Origin: Brevibacillus choshinensis
GTDB taxonomy: Bacteria > Bacillota > Bacilli > Brevibacillales > Brevibacillaceae
Assembly (NCBI RefSeq): GCF_001420695.1
Contig: NZ_LJJB01000007.1
Span: 271,890 to 335,889 of the forward strand
DNA: 64,000 nucleotides
Direction: 5' to 3'
The notes beneath the pieces were generated by a model, which saw nothing but the letters and a program-made list of their open reading frames with translations, ran no database searches and was not told the origin of the DNA. This document shows positions 17,276 to 26,417 of the stretch, piece after piece. Position 1 is the stretch's first letter. Each line of letters starts with the position of its first letter. A program made the translations under genes and the position numbers.

Positions 17276-18217
17276 GTGGGATCTTATCTAATCAAACGCG
17301 TCGCCAGCCTGATTCCCATCCTGTTTGGCATCTCCGTTTTGGTATTTACCATCCTGCATCTGGTGCCGGGTGATCCTGCTTCCATCATGCTGGGAACAAA
17401 CGCTACCCCCGAAGCCATCGCCGCGCTGCACAAGAGCATGGGACTGGATCAGCCGTTGATCACGCAGTACTTTCACTGGATCGGCGGAATGCTGCAGGGG
17501 AACTTTGGAGTATCTGTTCATTCTGGTGAAGAAATCTTGCCGCAAATCATCAAGCGCTTTTTGATCACGCTGCAGTTGACGGTATTTGGTGTTCTGATTG
17601 GCTGGGCGCTCGCCATTCCGTTTGGTATCTTATCCGCCATTCGTGCGCATTCCAAGACAGATATCATCGTCCGCGTTGCTACGCTGTTGGGAATCTCGGT
17701 ACCCAATTTTGCGATCGGTACTCTTCTTTTGTTGGGCCTTTCACTCTATTTCAACTGGTTTCCTCCGATTGATGTCGTCAGCTTCTGGGAAAATCCCGTG
17801 GAAGCCTTCAAGGTGTTTATTCTGCCAGCAGTAACGATGGGCATTGTCGTAGCTGCAGGCGTGATGCGGATGACGAGATCTGCTTTCTTGGAAACCATGG
17901 ACAAAGATTTCATCCGTACCGCACGTGCAAAAGGGAACAGTCAATGGACCATCGTCATTGGTCACGCTTTCCGTAACTCCTCGATTCCGATCGTGACCAT
18001 TGCCGGCATGCAGATCGGATACCTGTTGGGCGGATCAGTCATCGTGGAGCAGCTGTTTTCGATACCGGGATTAGGTCAGTACATTTTGGAAGGCATCTAT
18101 CAGCGGGATTATCCGGTCGTACAGGGAGGCGTGCTATTTGTCGCTCTGGTGTTTGTCCTGGTCAATCTGCTCATCGACCTGATCTATACCTGGATTGATC
18201 CGCGTATCAAGTATTGA
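17276..18217 (+). CDS. ABC transporter permease, DppB type
   Basis: The GTG start lies behind GGAGGG. The 313-residue membrane protein has six segments, the DppB/OppB N-terminus (LFGISVLVFTILHLVPGDPA), and the EAA loop MDKDFIRTARAKGNSQWTIV near residues 205-225. It pairs with the DppC-type permease. Confidence 0.94.
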   Translation: MGSYLIKRVASLIPILFGISVLVFTILHLVPGDPASIMLGTNATPEAIAALHKSMGLDQPLITQYFHWIGGMLQGNFGVSVHSGEEILPQIIKRFLITLQLTVFGVLIGWALAIPFGILSAIRAHSKTDIIVRVATLLGISVPNFAIGTLLLLGLSLYFNWFPPIDVVSFWENPVEAFKVFILPAVTMGIVVAAGVMRMTRSAFLETMDKDFIRTARAKGNSQWTIVIGHAFRNSSIPIVTIAGMQIGYLLGGSVIVEQLFSIPGLGQYILEGIYQRDYPVVQGGVLFVALVFVLVNLLIDLIYTWIDPRIKY

Positions 18218-18232
18218 CAAGGGGAATGCGAC

Positions 18233-19066
18233 ATGAGCACTTTTCGAAAGCGATTTTTAGCAAATAAAACGGCCGTCTTCTGTTCCGTGTTGCTGGCGCT
18301 GCTCTGTGCAACGGCTGCATTGGCGCCGGTGTTGGCACCGCATGACCCGACGCAGATGTTTCAGGAGCATCGGATGGAAGGCAGCTCAGGTGAGTTTATG
18401 CTAGGTACGGACCAGTTTGGTCGTGACCTTTTGAGCCGTATTATTTACGGAGCACGCGTTTCACTGGTAGTAGGCGTGTCTGCCGTATTGGTCAGCGTGG
18501 TATTTGGGACGCTGTTTGGATTGATAGCTGGTTACTTCGGACGCTGGGTGGACGGTTTTATCATGCGCTGCATGGATGTGCTGTTTGCCTTTCCGGAAAT
18601 TTTGCTGGCGCTGGCGATTGTCGCGGCGTTAGGTCCGGGTACTTTTAATACCATCATGGCAATCGGGATTGTGAATATTCCCATTTTTACCCGTACTGTC
18701 AGGGGAGCTGTCCTCTCCATCAAGAACCTGGAATACGTGGAAAGCGCCCGCGCAATCGGGGCGAGCACGAAACGAATTTTGTTCCTGGAGATCTTTCCAA
18801 ATGTGACAGCGCCACTTTTGGTGCAATCCTCGTTGGCGATTTCCGGTGCGATTTTGACCGAATCCGCTCTCAGCTTTTTGGGCTTGGGCATCCAACCGCC
18901 TGATCCATCATGGGGCGGTATGATTTCAGAGGCTCGCCGTTATATGGAGCTGGCTCCGGGGATGATCATTTGGCCTTGTCTTGCCATGACCGTGACCATT
19001 CTGGCTTGCAACATGTTTGGCGATGCCGTTCGCGACATTCTCGATCCGCGTCATCGCGGCAAGTAG
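18233..19066 (+). CDS. ABC transporter permease, DppC type
   Basis: The 277-residue protein shows the DppC/OppC features LGTDQFGRDLLSRIIYGAR near residues 60-80 and the EAA loop NLEYVESARAIGASTKRILF. A C-terminal FLGLGIQPPDPSWGGMI completes the match. AAGGGG precedes the ATG, 15 bases after the DppB stop. Confidence 0.94.
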   Translation: MSTFRKRFLANKTAVFCSVLLALLCATAALAPVLAPHDPTQMFQEHRMEGSSGEFMLGTDQFGRDLLSRIIYGARVSLVVGVSAVLVSVVFGTLFGLIAGYFGRWVDGFIMRCMDVLFAFPEILLALAIVAALGPGTFNTIMAIGIVNIPIFTRTVRGAVLSIKNLEYVESARAIGASTKRILFLEIFPNVTAPLLVQSSLAISGAILTESALSFLGLGIQPPDPSWGGMISEARRYMELAPGMIIWPCLAMTVTILACNMFGDAVRDILDPRHRGK

Positions 19067-19081
19067 GCGGGAGGAATCGAT

Positions 19082-20344
19082 ATGAACGGAATCGAGCTCA
19101 TGGTTCGGATGGAACAAAGTCTGGAGGATGGGATTCGGAAAGGTATTTTTCCAGGAGCTGCTGTTAGTGTGATGAGAAAAGGAGCGCCGACACTGACAAC
19201 GGTCAAAGGCAAGACGGGAGTAACAGAGGGAGCAGCAGCTGTCGATGCTCAGACACTATACGATCTTGCTTCCCTGACCAAAGTCATCGTGACGCTACCG
19301 CTCGTATTACTCAGCATTCAAGCAGGCAAGCTGTCCCTATCAGATGCACTCATCACCCATATACCAGAAATGGGAGAGGGCGAGGACACGGAAAGAAAAG
19401 CGCAAATCAAGATCGCGCACTTGCTTACGCACTCGTCAGGACTTCCTGCATGGCGACCGTTTTTTCTGATGGGACAGGGGAGAGCGGAATACATTCGACT
19501 GATCTCCCAGGAGGAGCTCATTGGCACTCCAGGCAGTCAAGTCGTCTACAGTGATCTAGGGTTTATGGTACTCGGCTTTCTTTTGGAGCGCGTCTGGGGA
19601 GAAGAGCTGGACGCTCTCGCGAAAAGACTCATTTTTAAACCGAGCGGAATGGAAAGCGCCTGTTATCTTCCTCTGCAGCAATCCATGCTCGAAATCAGCG
19701 GGATTGCGTTTACGGAGAATGGTAATGCGTTCGAGCAAAATATGGCAGAGAACTTCTTGGCAGAAATGGAGCCTTTCGATCATCCGAGCGTGGCAGAGTG
19801 GAGAGAAAAGCTGGCGGATTACAAGTGGCGTCAAGGCGTGATCTGCGGTACAGTCCACGATTGCAACGCACATTACGGCCTCGGAGGAATCAGCAGTCAT
19901 GCAGGACTCTTTGCGACTGTTCGCGATGTCGAACGCTATATGGAGATCTGGACTTCCGATGATGCCCCGGTCCGCATTGATCCCGTGCTGAGGGCACTAT
20001 CTACTCGCTCCCATACCGATCCCTCTATTCATCGCAGAGGACTTGGTTGGATCGCCTCATCTACAGGCGGTTCACTCGAACAAGTTGCGGCAGGCTGTAC
20101 AGGGGGAGATTTGGTGTCAGAACACGCTTTTGGCCATACAGGCTTTACAGGGACATCGATCTGGTCCGATCCGGTCAGAGAAGCGACGATCATTACGTTG
20201 ACCAATCGGGTCCATCCAGTCGCAAGCCCCTTGATCGGGCCGTGGCGTATCGCTCACCACAATCAAATTTTGAATGGCATCAAGCCAGTCGGATCATCGA
20301 GAGAAAGGGGGAGTATCCATGACAGCTATGCTAACGATCGATAA
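19082..20344 (+). CDS. Serine hydrolase of the class C beta-lactamase fold, cytoplasmic, AmiE-like candidate
   Basis: The 420-residue protein has SLTK (S64, K67) as the SxxK nucleophile motif, VVYSDLGF as the second motif and GHTGFTGTS as the third. Members include esterases, D-aminopeptidases and the MurNAc-L-alanine amidase AmiE (YbbE) of B. subtilis. There is no signal peptide, so it should act in the cytoplasm. Inside an operon for muropeptide uptake, AnmK and MurQ, removal of the peptide from imported (anhydro)MurNAc-peptides is the most economical role, but this is inference. Its end overlaps the next ATPase gene by 26 bases. Confidence 0.85.
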   Translation: MNGIELMVRMEQSLEDGIRKGIFPGAAVSVMRKGAPTLTTVKGKTGVTEGAAAVDAQTLYDLASLTKVIVTLPLVLLSIQAGKLSLSDALITHIPEMGEGEDTERKAQIKIAHLLTHSSGLPAWRPFFLMGQGRAEYIRLISQEELIGTPGSQVVYSDLGFMVLGFLLERVWGEELDALAKRLIFKPSGMESACYLPLQQSMLEISGIAFTENGNAFEQNMAENFLAEMEPFDHPSVAEWREKLADYKWRQGVICGTVHDCNAHYGLGGISSHAGLFATVRDVERYMEIWTSDDAPVRIDPVLRALSTRSHTDPSIHRRGLGWIASSTGGSLEQVAAGCTGGDLVSEHAFGHTGFTGTSIWSDPVREATIITLTNRVHPVASPLIGPWRIAHHNQILNGIKPVGSSRERGSIHDSYANDR

Positions 20345-21293
20345 TTTACGAACATCCTTTCTTCAATCGGGCAATAAGCTGACGGTCATCGAAGGGGTCA
20401 GCCTGACTGTAGAACCTGGCGAAACCGTTGGGGTGGTCGGCGAATCGGGTTGTGGTAAAAGCGTGACAAGCATGTCCATCATGCAGCTGTTAGGACGAAA
20501 TGTGGAAATGAGCGGCAGCATTCGCTTTCAGGACAAAGAATTGCTGACCCTTTCTGATAAAGAAATGCAAAAGATACGGGGAAACGAGATCGCGATGATC
20601 TTTCAGGAACCGATGACTTCGCTTAATCCATTGCATCCGATCGGAAAACAGATTAGCGAGCCTTTGCGCCGTCATCTGGGCTTGTCCAAGCAAGCTGCGA
20701 AAGAACGAACGATCGAGCTGCTCAGGCAAGTGGGGATTCCTCGCGCAGATGAAATCATTTCGGACTATCCGCACCAGCTCTCCGGCGGGATGCGTCAGCG
20801 TGTCATGATCGCCATGGCGATGGCCTGTGAACCAAAGTTGCTGATCGCCGACGAACCGACGACTGCCCTCGATGTGACGATTCAGGCGCAGATTCTCGAG
20901 CTGATGAAAAAGGTACGCAACGAGCGAGGGACTTCCATCATGCTCATCACCCACGACTTGGGTGTGGTAGCCGAGATGTGCCATCGCGTAATCGTCATGT
21001 ACGCCGGCCAGATTGTGGAGGAAGCGGACGTCAAAAAGCTGTTTGACGACCCTAAGCACCCTTACACCAGAGGTCTGATGAAGTCCATGCCGAGTGTCAA
21101 CGTGAATCAGGAGCGGCTCGATGCCATTCCAGGCGCTGTTCCGCTGCTGAGTGAAATGCCAGCGGGATGCCGCTTTGCCCCACGTTGTTCCCAAGTGATG
21201 GATATCTGCCGGGAGAAAAATCCGGAGCTCTTGCCTGTCTCCGATTCGCAAAAATGCCGATGCTGGCTGTATCGCGAGGGGGAAGCACAATGA
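20319..21293 (+). CDS. ABC transporter ATP-binding protein, DppD type
   Basis: ATG at 20319 is chosen behind AAAGGGGGAG; a longer frame from 20274 lies inside the upstream gene. The 324-residue ATPase has Walker A GESGCGKS, signature LSGGMRQR, Walker B LLIADEPT, and the C-terminal oligopeptide domain with several cysteines (CRFAPRCSQVMDIC) that often binds an Fe-S cluster. Its TGA overlaps the next ATG. Confidence 0.93.
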   Translation: MTAMLTIDNLRTSFLQSGNKLTVIEGVSLTVEPGETVGVVGESGCGKSVTSMSIMQLLGRNVEMSGSIRFQDKELLTLSDKEMQKIRGNEIAMIFQEPMTSLNPLHPIGKQISEPLRRHLGLSKQAAKERTIELLRQVGIPRADEIISDYPHQLSGGMRQRVMIAMAMACEPKLLIADEPTTALDVTIQAQILELMKKVRNERGTSIMLITHDLGVVAEMCHRVIVMYAGQIVEEADVKKLFDDPKHPYTRGLMKSMPSVNVNQERLDAIPGAVPLLSEMPAGCRFAPRCSQVMDICREKNPELLPVSDSQKCRCWLYREGEAQ

Positions 21294-22276
21294 CCAAGCC
21301 ACTCTTGGAGATTAAATCGTTAACCAAGCATTTTACGAGCAAGCAGGGCTTTTTCAGCAAGGAAAAGGTCGTCCGCGCCGTCGATGGTGTCAATCTCACG
21401 GTCTATCCGGGGGAGACAGTCAGTATCGTAGGTGAATCCGGCTGCGGCAAATCAACGACGGGTCGCTGCATATTGCGGTTGATCGAGCCAACGGATGGGG
21501 AAATCCTGTTCGAAGGTAACGACATCCGCAAGCTCAACGAGACGGATTTACGCCGTGCCCGCCGCGACATGCAGCTCGTTTTTCAGGATCCATTCGCATC
21601 GCTAAATCCACGTAAAACAATCGGACAGCTATTAGAAGATCCATTGATCATACATGGGATCGGCACGCCACAAGAACGCCGCCGTCAGGTAGAGGAAATG
21701 ATCGGGATTGTCGGACTGTCCAAGCAGCATCTGGACCGTTTTCCTCACGAGTTTTCCGGGGGACAACGTCAGCGGATCGGGATTGCCCGGGCACTGATTT
21801 TACGTCCCAAGTTGATCATTGCTGACGAGCCAGTATCTGCGCTGGACGTATCGATCCAAGCGCAAATTCTCAACCTGATGCAAGATTTGCAAAAGGAATT
21901 CAATTTGACCTATCTGTTTATTTCCCACGATTTGAGTGTCGTGCGCCACATTTCCGACCGAGTCGCGGTTATGTATCTGGGAAAAGTGGTCGAGGTAGCA
22001 GACAAGCAATCCTTATATGAACACCCGACACATCCGTACACGCAGGCTTTGCTATCCGCTGTACCTGTTCCGAATCCGCACCTGACGACACAGCGCATCA
22101 TTTTGGAGGGAGACTTGCCGAGCCCAGCCAATCCGCCATCGGGTTGCACGTTCCATCCGCGTTGCCGACACTGCATGGACATTTGCAAGTCAAGTGCCCC
22201 ACCTGCACGTGAGCTGGCACCAGGACATTGGGTTTCCTGCCATCTGGATGAGGGAGCAATCAGGCCGCAAGTATGA
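21290..22276 (+). CDS. ABC transporter ATP-binding protein, DppF type
   Basis: ATG at 21290 overlaps the previous TGA; the longer frame from 21167 runs inside the DppD-type gene. The 328-residue ATPase has Walker [10 protein letters not shown], signature FSGGQRQR, Walker [13 protein letters not shown], and the DppF C-terminal [15 protein letters not shown]. Together with the genes at 15659-21293 it completes a five-part importer. Confidence 0.93.
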   Translation: MTKPLLEIKSLTKHFTSKQGFFSKEKVVRAVDGVNLTVYPGETVSIVGESGCGKSTTGRCILRLIEPTDGEILFEGNDIRKLNETDLRRARRDMQLVFQDPFASLNPRKTIGQLLEDPLIIHGIGTPQERRRQVEEMIGIVGLSKQHLDRFPHEFSGGQRQRIGIARALILRPKLIIADEPVSALDVSIQAQILNLMQDLQKEFNLTYLFISHDLSVVRHISDRVAVMYLGKVVEVADKQSLYEHPTHPYTQALLSAVPVPNPHLTTQRIILEGDLPSPANPPSGCTFHPRCRHCMDICKSSAPPARELAPGHWVSCHLDEGAIRPQV

Positions 22277-22299
22277 ATACAAAAGGAGGTTCGGAGAGA

Positions 22300-23208
22300 G
22301 TGAAGCTGGAGAACTTGCAAGCATTAACTACAGAGGGAAAAAACGAAAGCACTCAGGACCTTGATCGGTTGAGTACCCGGGGAATCGTTCAGTTGATGAA
22401 CGATGAAGATAAAAAAGTACCTTACGCAGTAGAGCGCGTCTTGGATCAAGTGTCTGAAGCGGTCGAGCTGATCGTGGCGGCATTGGAAAAGGATGGCAGA
22501 CTCTTTTACTTTGGAGCAGGAACTAGCGGGCGATTGGGAATTCTCGATGCGTCTGAATGCCCACCGACATTTGGGACGAATCCTGAATTGGTTCAGGGAG
22601 TCATCGCTGGCGGACCATCTGCCATGATCCGTGCAGTAGAAGGCGCGGAAGACTCCGTGGAGCTGGGGATTGAGGATGTACACAAATACGGTGTGACGGA
22701 TCGCGATGTGGTCGTTGGTATCGCGGCGAGCGGTCGGACTCCTTATGTGCTCGGAGTTCTGCAAGAAGCGCAGGCGATCGGAGCGCGTACCATTTCCGTA
22801 TCATGCAACCAGCCTTCCTTTATTAACAAAGGGGTAGATGTTGCGATCAATGTCGTCGTTGGACCAGAGGTATTGACTGGCTCGACACGTCTCAAGGCAG
22901 GCTCGGCACAAAAGCTCGTTCTCAATATGCTGACGACAGCTACCATGATCAAGCTCGGCAAGGTGTACGGCAACCTGATGGTGAATGTTCAGGCGACAAA
23001 CCTCAAGCTCAAGGAACGTGTCAAACGCATCGTCATGGAAGTGACTGGCGTCAGCTATGCGGAAGCGGAGCGACTGGCAGATCAGGCAAAAGGGGATGCC
23101 AAGACGGCGATTTTGATGAAATTGACGAATACCAGCAGGGAAGAAGCCGCACAATTGTTGAATCTTACCAATGGAAGAATTCGGGAAGCAATTCAGAAGT
23201 ACAGTTAA
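22300..23208 (+). CDS. murQ: N-acetylmuramic acid 6-phosphate etherase
   Basis: MurQ splits MurNAc-6-phosphate into GlcNAc-6-phosphate and D-lactate. The SIS-domain signature FGAGTSGRLGILDASECPPTFG is present in pieces around residues 68-90, with the catalytic Glu in DASEC. VGIAASGRTPYV and SVSCNQPS follow in the expected order, and the length (302 aa) is standard. GTG at 22300 is chosen because AAAGGAGG lies 10 bases upstream and the product then aligns with MurQ N-termini; ATG 22273 is an alternative. It follows the importer genes and precedes glcD by 18 bases. Confidence 0.96.
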   Translation: MKLENLQALTTEGKNESTQDLDRLSTRGIVQLMNDEDKKVPYAVERVLDQVSEAVELIVAALEKDGRLFYFGAGTSGRLGILDASECPPTFGTNPELVQGVIAGGPSAMIRAVEGAEDSVELGIEDVHKYGVTDRDVVVGIAASGRTPYVLGVLQEAQAIGARTISVSCNQPSFINKGVDVAINVVVGPEVLTGSTRLKAGSAQKLVLNMLTTATMIKLGKVYGNLMVNVQATNLKLKERVKRIVMEVTGVSYAEAERLADQAKGDAKTAILMKLTNTSREEAAQLLNLTNGRIREAIQKYS

Positions 23209-23226
23209 TTCTTGAGGAGGGTTTCC

Positions 23227-24642
23227 ATGTTGCCAGAACACATTCGCTCCGAGCTGCGCGCGATCGTGGGAGAGAAGCATTGTCTGGATCGGCAGGAAGC
23301 GTTGGTCGCCTACTCGTATGATGCGACACCTATGCAACAGTCATTGCCGGACGTCGTGGTAATGCCGCAAAGCACGGAAGAAGTCCAACAAATCATGCGG
23401 GTCGCGGCAAAGCATCAAATCCCGATCGTGACGCGTGGAGCAGGATCGAATCTTTGCGCAGGAACAATTCCGGTTGGGGGAGGCATCGTCCTCGTGTTGA
23501 ACCGGATGAATCAGATCGTGGAAATCGACGAGCAAAATCTGACGATCACCGTACAGCCAGGTGTGCGCACTGCAGACATTCATCAGGCGGTCGAAGCACA
23601 TGGTCTGTTTTATCCCCCAGACCCAGGCAGTATGGTCATCTCGACGATTGGTGGGAATATCGCTCTCAATTCGGGAGGACTCCGTGGGCTGAAATACGGA
23701 ACGACAAAGGATTACGTACTCGGACTGGAAGCTGTTCTGCCGAATGGGGAGATCATTCGTACCGGCGGCAAGCTGATGAAAGATGTGGCGGGCTATGACT
23801 TGACCAAGCTGCTGGTAGGCAGTGAGGGAACGCTGGCCATCATTACGCAGGCGATCCTCAAGCTGATTCCAAAACCACAGACCCAGCGCGTCATGCTGGC
23901 GATGTATGCAGATATGTCCCAAGCAGCACGCTCTGTCTCTGACATTATCGCAAACCGGATCATCCCGGGAACGCTGGAGTTTTTGGATCAGGGGACGATT
24001 CGCGTCGTGGAAGATTTCAAGCAGATTGGTCTGCCTACTGATGTGGCTGCCATTTTACTGATCGGTCAGGATGGAGAAGCGGAAACGGTAGATCGCGATA
24101 TTGATAAGATTTCCGCGATTTGCAAGAAAAACGACGCGGTTCAGATCAAAGTCGCCACGACACCGGAAGAAGCGGACGAAGTGATGACGGCGAGACGCAG
24201 TGCGCTGGCTGCTCTGTCCCGGATGCGCCCGACCACGATTCTTGAGGATGCGACTGTTCCTCGGGCACAGATTGCCCCGATGGTTGCGGCTATTCAGGAA
24301 ATCACAGAGCGGTATGGGCTGCACATTTGTACCTTTGGTCATGCAGGTGACGGCAATCTGCATCCCACCTGTATGACCGATGCGCGCAATCACGAAGAAA
24401 TCGAACGGGTCGAGGACGCGTTTGCGGAAATATTCCAGGCCGCCATCGATTTGGGCGGAACCATTACAGGTGAGCATGGCGTAGGGATCGTCAAGGCACC
24501 GTATCTCGAGTGGAAAGTGGGCGCTGCGGGGATCGAAGTCATGAAAGGGATCAAACAGGCTTTTGACCCGCACAACCTGCTCAATCCAGGCAAGATGTTC
24601 GCCAAAGAAACCCGGAACAGAGTGGTGGTCAACCGTGCTTAA
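23227..24642 (+). CDS. glcD: FAD-linked oxidase, GlcD-type (candidate D-lactate dehydrogenase subunit)
   Basis: The 471-residue flavoprotein has an FAD_binding_4 domain (VTRGAGSNLCAG, PPDPGSMVISTIGGN) and a FAD-oxidase C-terminal domain (FGHAGDGNLHP, GEHGVG). It is related to glycolate oxidase GlcD and D-lactate dehydrogenases. It starts with ATG at 23227 behind GAGGAGG, 18 bases after murQ. Since MurQ releases D-lactate, oxidation of that product to pyruvate is the likely role. The GlcE subunit of E. coli glycolate oxidase is missing here, which fits a two-part GlcDF enzyme. Confidence 0.9.
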   Translation: MLPEHIRSELRAIVGEKHCLDRQEALVAYSYDATPMQQSLPDVVVMPQSTEEVQQIMRVAAKHQIPIVTRGAGSNLCAGTIPVGGGIVLVLNRMNQIVEIDEQNLTITVQPGVRTADIHQAVEAHGLFYPPDPGSMVISTIGGNIALNSGGLRGLKYGTTKDYVLGLEAVLPNGEIIRTGGKLMKDVAGYDLTKLLVGSEGTLAIITQAILKLIPKPQTQRVMLAMYADMSQAARSVSDIIANRIIPGTLEFLDQGTIRVVEDFKQIGLPTDVAAILLIGQDGEAETVDRDIDKISAICKKNDAVQIKVATTPEEADEVMTARRSALAALSRMRPTTILEDATVPRAQIAPMVAAIQEITERYGLHICTFGHAGDGNLHPTCMTDARNHEEIERVEDAFAEIFQAAIDLGGTITGEHGVGIVKAPYLEWKVGAAGIEVMKGIKQAFDPHNLLNPGKMFAKETRNRVVVNRA

Positions 24643-25963
24643 AGAAGCCTTGATAGATAAACTGGATTATGAAGAGCTGTCCAACTGCATGCGCTGCGGT
24701 TTTTGTCAGCCTGCTTGTCCGACCTTTCGCGAGACGGGATATGAGGCTGCATCTCCACGGGGCAGGATCGCCTTGATGAAAGCGGTGGCAGACGGCGTCA
24801 TGCAACCGGACCAGGATTTTGTGGATCAAATGAATCTGTGTCTCGGCTGTCGTGCCTGCGAACCAGTTTGTCCGGCAGGTGTTCCCTATGGCCAACTGAT
24901 TGAACAGACGAGAGAGGCAATCGAGGAAGTGCAAGAGCATCCGACATGGGTCAAAGCCGTCCGCAAATTGGCCTTCACTCATCTGTTCCCACGCCAGGAC
25001 AGACTCTATCGATTAGGCAGCATGTTGCGATTCTACCAGCGATCCGGAATGCAAAAAGCGGTACGCAAGCTCGGTGTGCTCCGCATCCTGCCGAAACAGC
25101 TGGGCGAGATGGAAGCGATCATGCCAGATGCGTCCGGAAAAGGAATCACCCAATACCTAGGCGCTACGGTCATTCCCGCTGTGGGAGAACGGAAGCTTCG
25201 CGTCGGCATGTTTCACGGCTGCATCATGGATGTGCTGTTTAATGAGACCAATCTCAACACCGTGCGGCTATTGACTGAAGCCGGCTGCGAAGTCGTCATC
25301 GCGCAGGGGCAGGTATGCTGCGGCGCATTACACGCCCATAGCGGTGAGCGGGAAGAAGCGAGAAATCTGGCGAGGAAAAACGTCGAAGCATTTAGCAAGG
25401 CGGAGGTAGAGGTGATCGTCTCCAACGCGGGGGGATGCGGCGCGTTGCTTAAGGAATACGATCATCTGCTGGAGAATGATCCCCAGTGGCATGAAAAGGC
25501 CAAGTGGTTTTCCTCCCGGGTAAAAGATATCAGCGAGCTATTGGTGGAGATGGTTGAGCCAGATACATGGGCGGCTCTGCCCGAGTCCAAGCGGATCACT
25601 TATCAATCATCCTGCCACCTGCGCAATGGCATGAAGGTCACAAAAGAGCCAGTAAATTTGCTCCAATCCATCCCGAACGCCACCTATGTGCCGCTGCGGG
25701 AAGGCGACCGCTGCTGTGGCTCGGCAGGCATCTACAACCTCGTGCAGCCCGAGATGGCAGGCAATCTGCTGGATGAGAAAATGGGCCATGTCGCCGCTAC
25801 ACAAGCGGATATTTTGGTCACCTCGAATCCAGGGTGCCTCCTGCAGATGAAAGCGGGAATCAAGCGTGCGGGACTGGAAGGTCAGATGGAAGCTGTGCAC
25901 ATCGTAGATTTATTGGCTGGTGTCCGAAGAAAAAATGGAACCTCCTCGGACCTGCGAGCATAA
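24635..25963 (+). CDS. glcF: Fe-S subunit of glycolate/D-lactate oxidase, GlcF-type
   Basis: GTG at 24635 overlaps the glcD stop. The 442-residue protein has two 4Fe-4S motifs, CMRCGFCQPACP and CLGCRACEPVCP, in its first 90 residues. Two CCG domains follow, each with a CCG motif (CCGALHAHSG and CCGSAGIYN). It would accept electrons from GlcD and pass them to quinone at the membrane. It is the last gene of the operon, followed by a strong terminator. Confidence 0.92.
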   Translation: MLKEALIDKLDYEELSNCMRCGFCQPACPTFRETGYEAASPRGRIALMKAVADGVMQPDQDFVDQMNLCLGCRACEPVCPAGVPYGQLIEQTREAIEEVQEHPTWVKAVRKLAFTHLFPRQDRLYRLGSMLRFYQRSGMQKAVRKLGVLRILPKQLGEMEAIMPDASGKGITQYLGATVIPAVGERKLRVGMFHGCIMDVLFNETNLNTVRLLTEAGCEVVIAQGQVCCGALHAHSGEREEARNLARKNVEAFSKAEVEVIVSNAGGCGALLKEYDHLLENDPQWHEKAKWFSSRVKDISELLVEMVEPDTWAALPESKRITYQSSCHLRNGMKVTKEPVNLLQSIPNATYVPLREGDRCCGSAGIYNLVQPEMAGNLLDEKMGHVAATQADILVTSNPGCLLQMKAGIKRAGLEGQMEAVHIVDLLAGVRRKNGTSSDLRA

Positions 25964-25976
25964 GTTAAAGTAAGTT

Positions 25977-26016
25977 CTTGCATCGCTCGATCACTCGGGT
26001 ATGCAAGGGCTTTTTT
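25977..26016 (+). terminator. Terminator of the anmK-glcF operon
   Basis: CTTGCAT (25977-25983) pairs with ATGCAAG (26001-26007), followed after GGGC... by TTTTTT at 26011-26016. It begins 13 bases after the glcF stop. Confidence 0.8.
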
Positions 26017-26029
26017 CATGTTTTTGGCT

Positions 26030-26152
26030 TCATTTATATCCCAAGACTTTACCTATGATCCTTTCTTTTGCTATTGGTCCGATGTAATTGGTTCTAAACC
26101 AATCATCACCGATAACATAAACATGATTTTCGGGAATCGTAGTTTCCTCTGA
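26030..26152 (-). pseudogene. C-terminal remnant of a signal peptidase I gene
   Basis: On the minus strand the last 40 or so codons read TTIPENHVYVIGDDWFRTNY followed by IGPIAKERIIGKVLGYK. This matches the end of type I signal peptidases (the box that normally reads GDNR-S-DSR and then G-x-V-x-x-xx-I-GK). The catalytic Ser and Lys regions are absent; upstream the frame runs into unrelated DNA. It is a decayed fragment, joined head-on to the LysE remnant. Confidence 0.7.
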
Positions 26153-26153
26153 G

Positions 26154-26363
26154 TTGGTGTTTTCAAAACCATTCGCGTATAAAGTGATCAAATGGGCAGG
26201 TGCGGCGTATTTGCTGTTGCTCGCATGGAAATCCATAAGGCCGACGGCGAATAAGGTAGCAAGGCTGCTAGGGCAGCGTCCAACATGGGTACGTGTCCAG
26301 AAATGGCTCATGGCAAGTGTTTTGACGGCGCTGGCCGCACGGATGGCGTTGGATCGTCGCTAA
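26154..26363 (+). pseudogene. Truncated LysE/RhtB-family exporter
   Basis: The 69-residue frame holds IKWAGAAYLLLLAWKSIRP, the conserved central segment of LysE exporters, fused directly to a typical C-terminal helix (QKWLMASVLTALAARMALD). Roughly the first third and the middle of a normal 205-210 aa protein are missing. It is best read as a gene with internal deletion. The intact homologue at 43025 shows what is missing. Confidence 0.7.
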
Positions 26364-26417
26364 TACGAAGTGGAAAAAAACGCAGTGGAGACACGTGTGG
26401 AAAGAGGAGAAACTATT

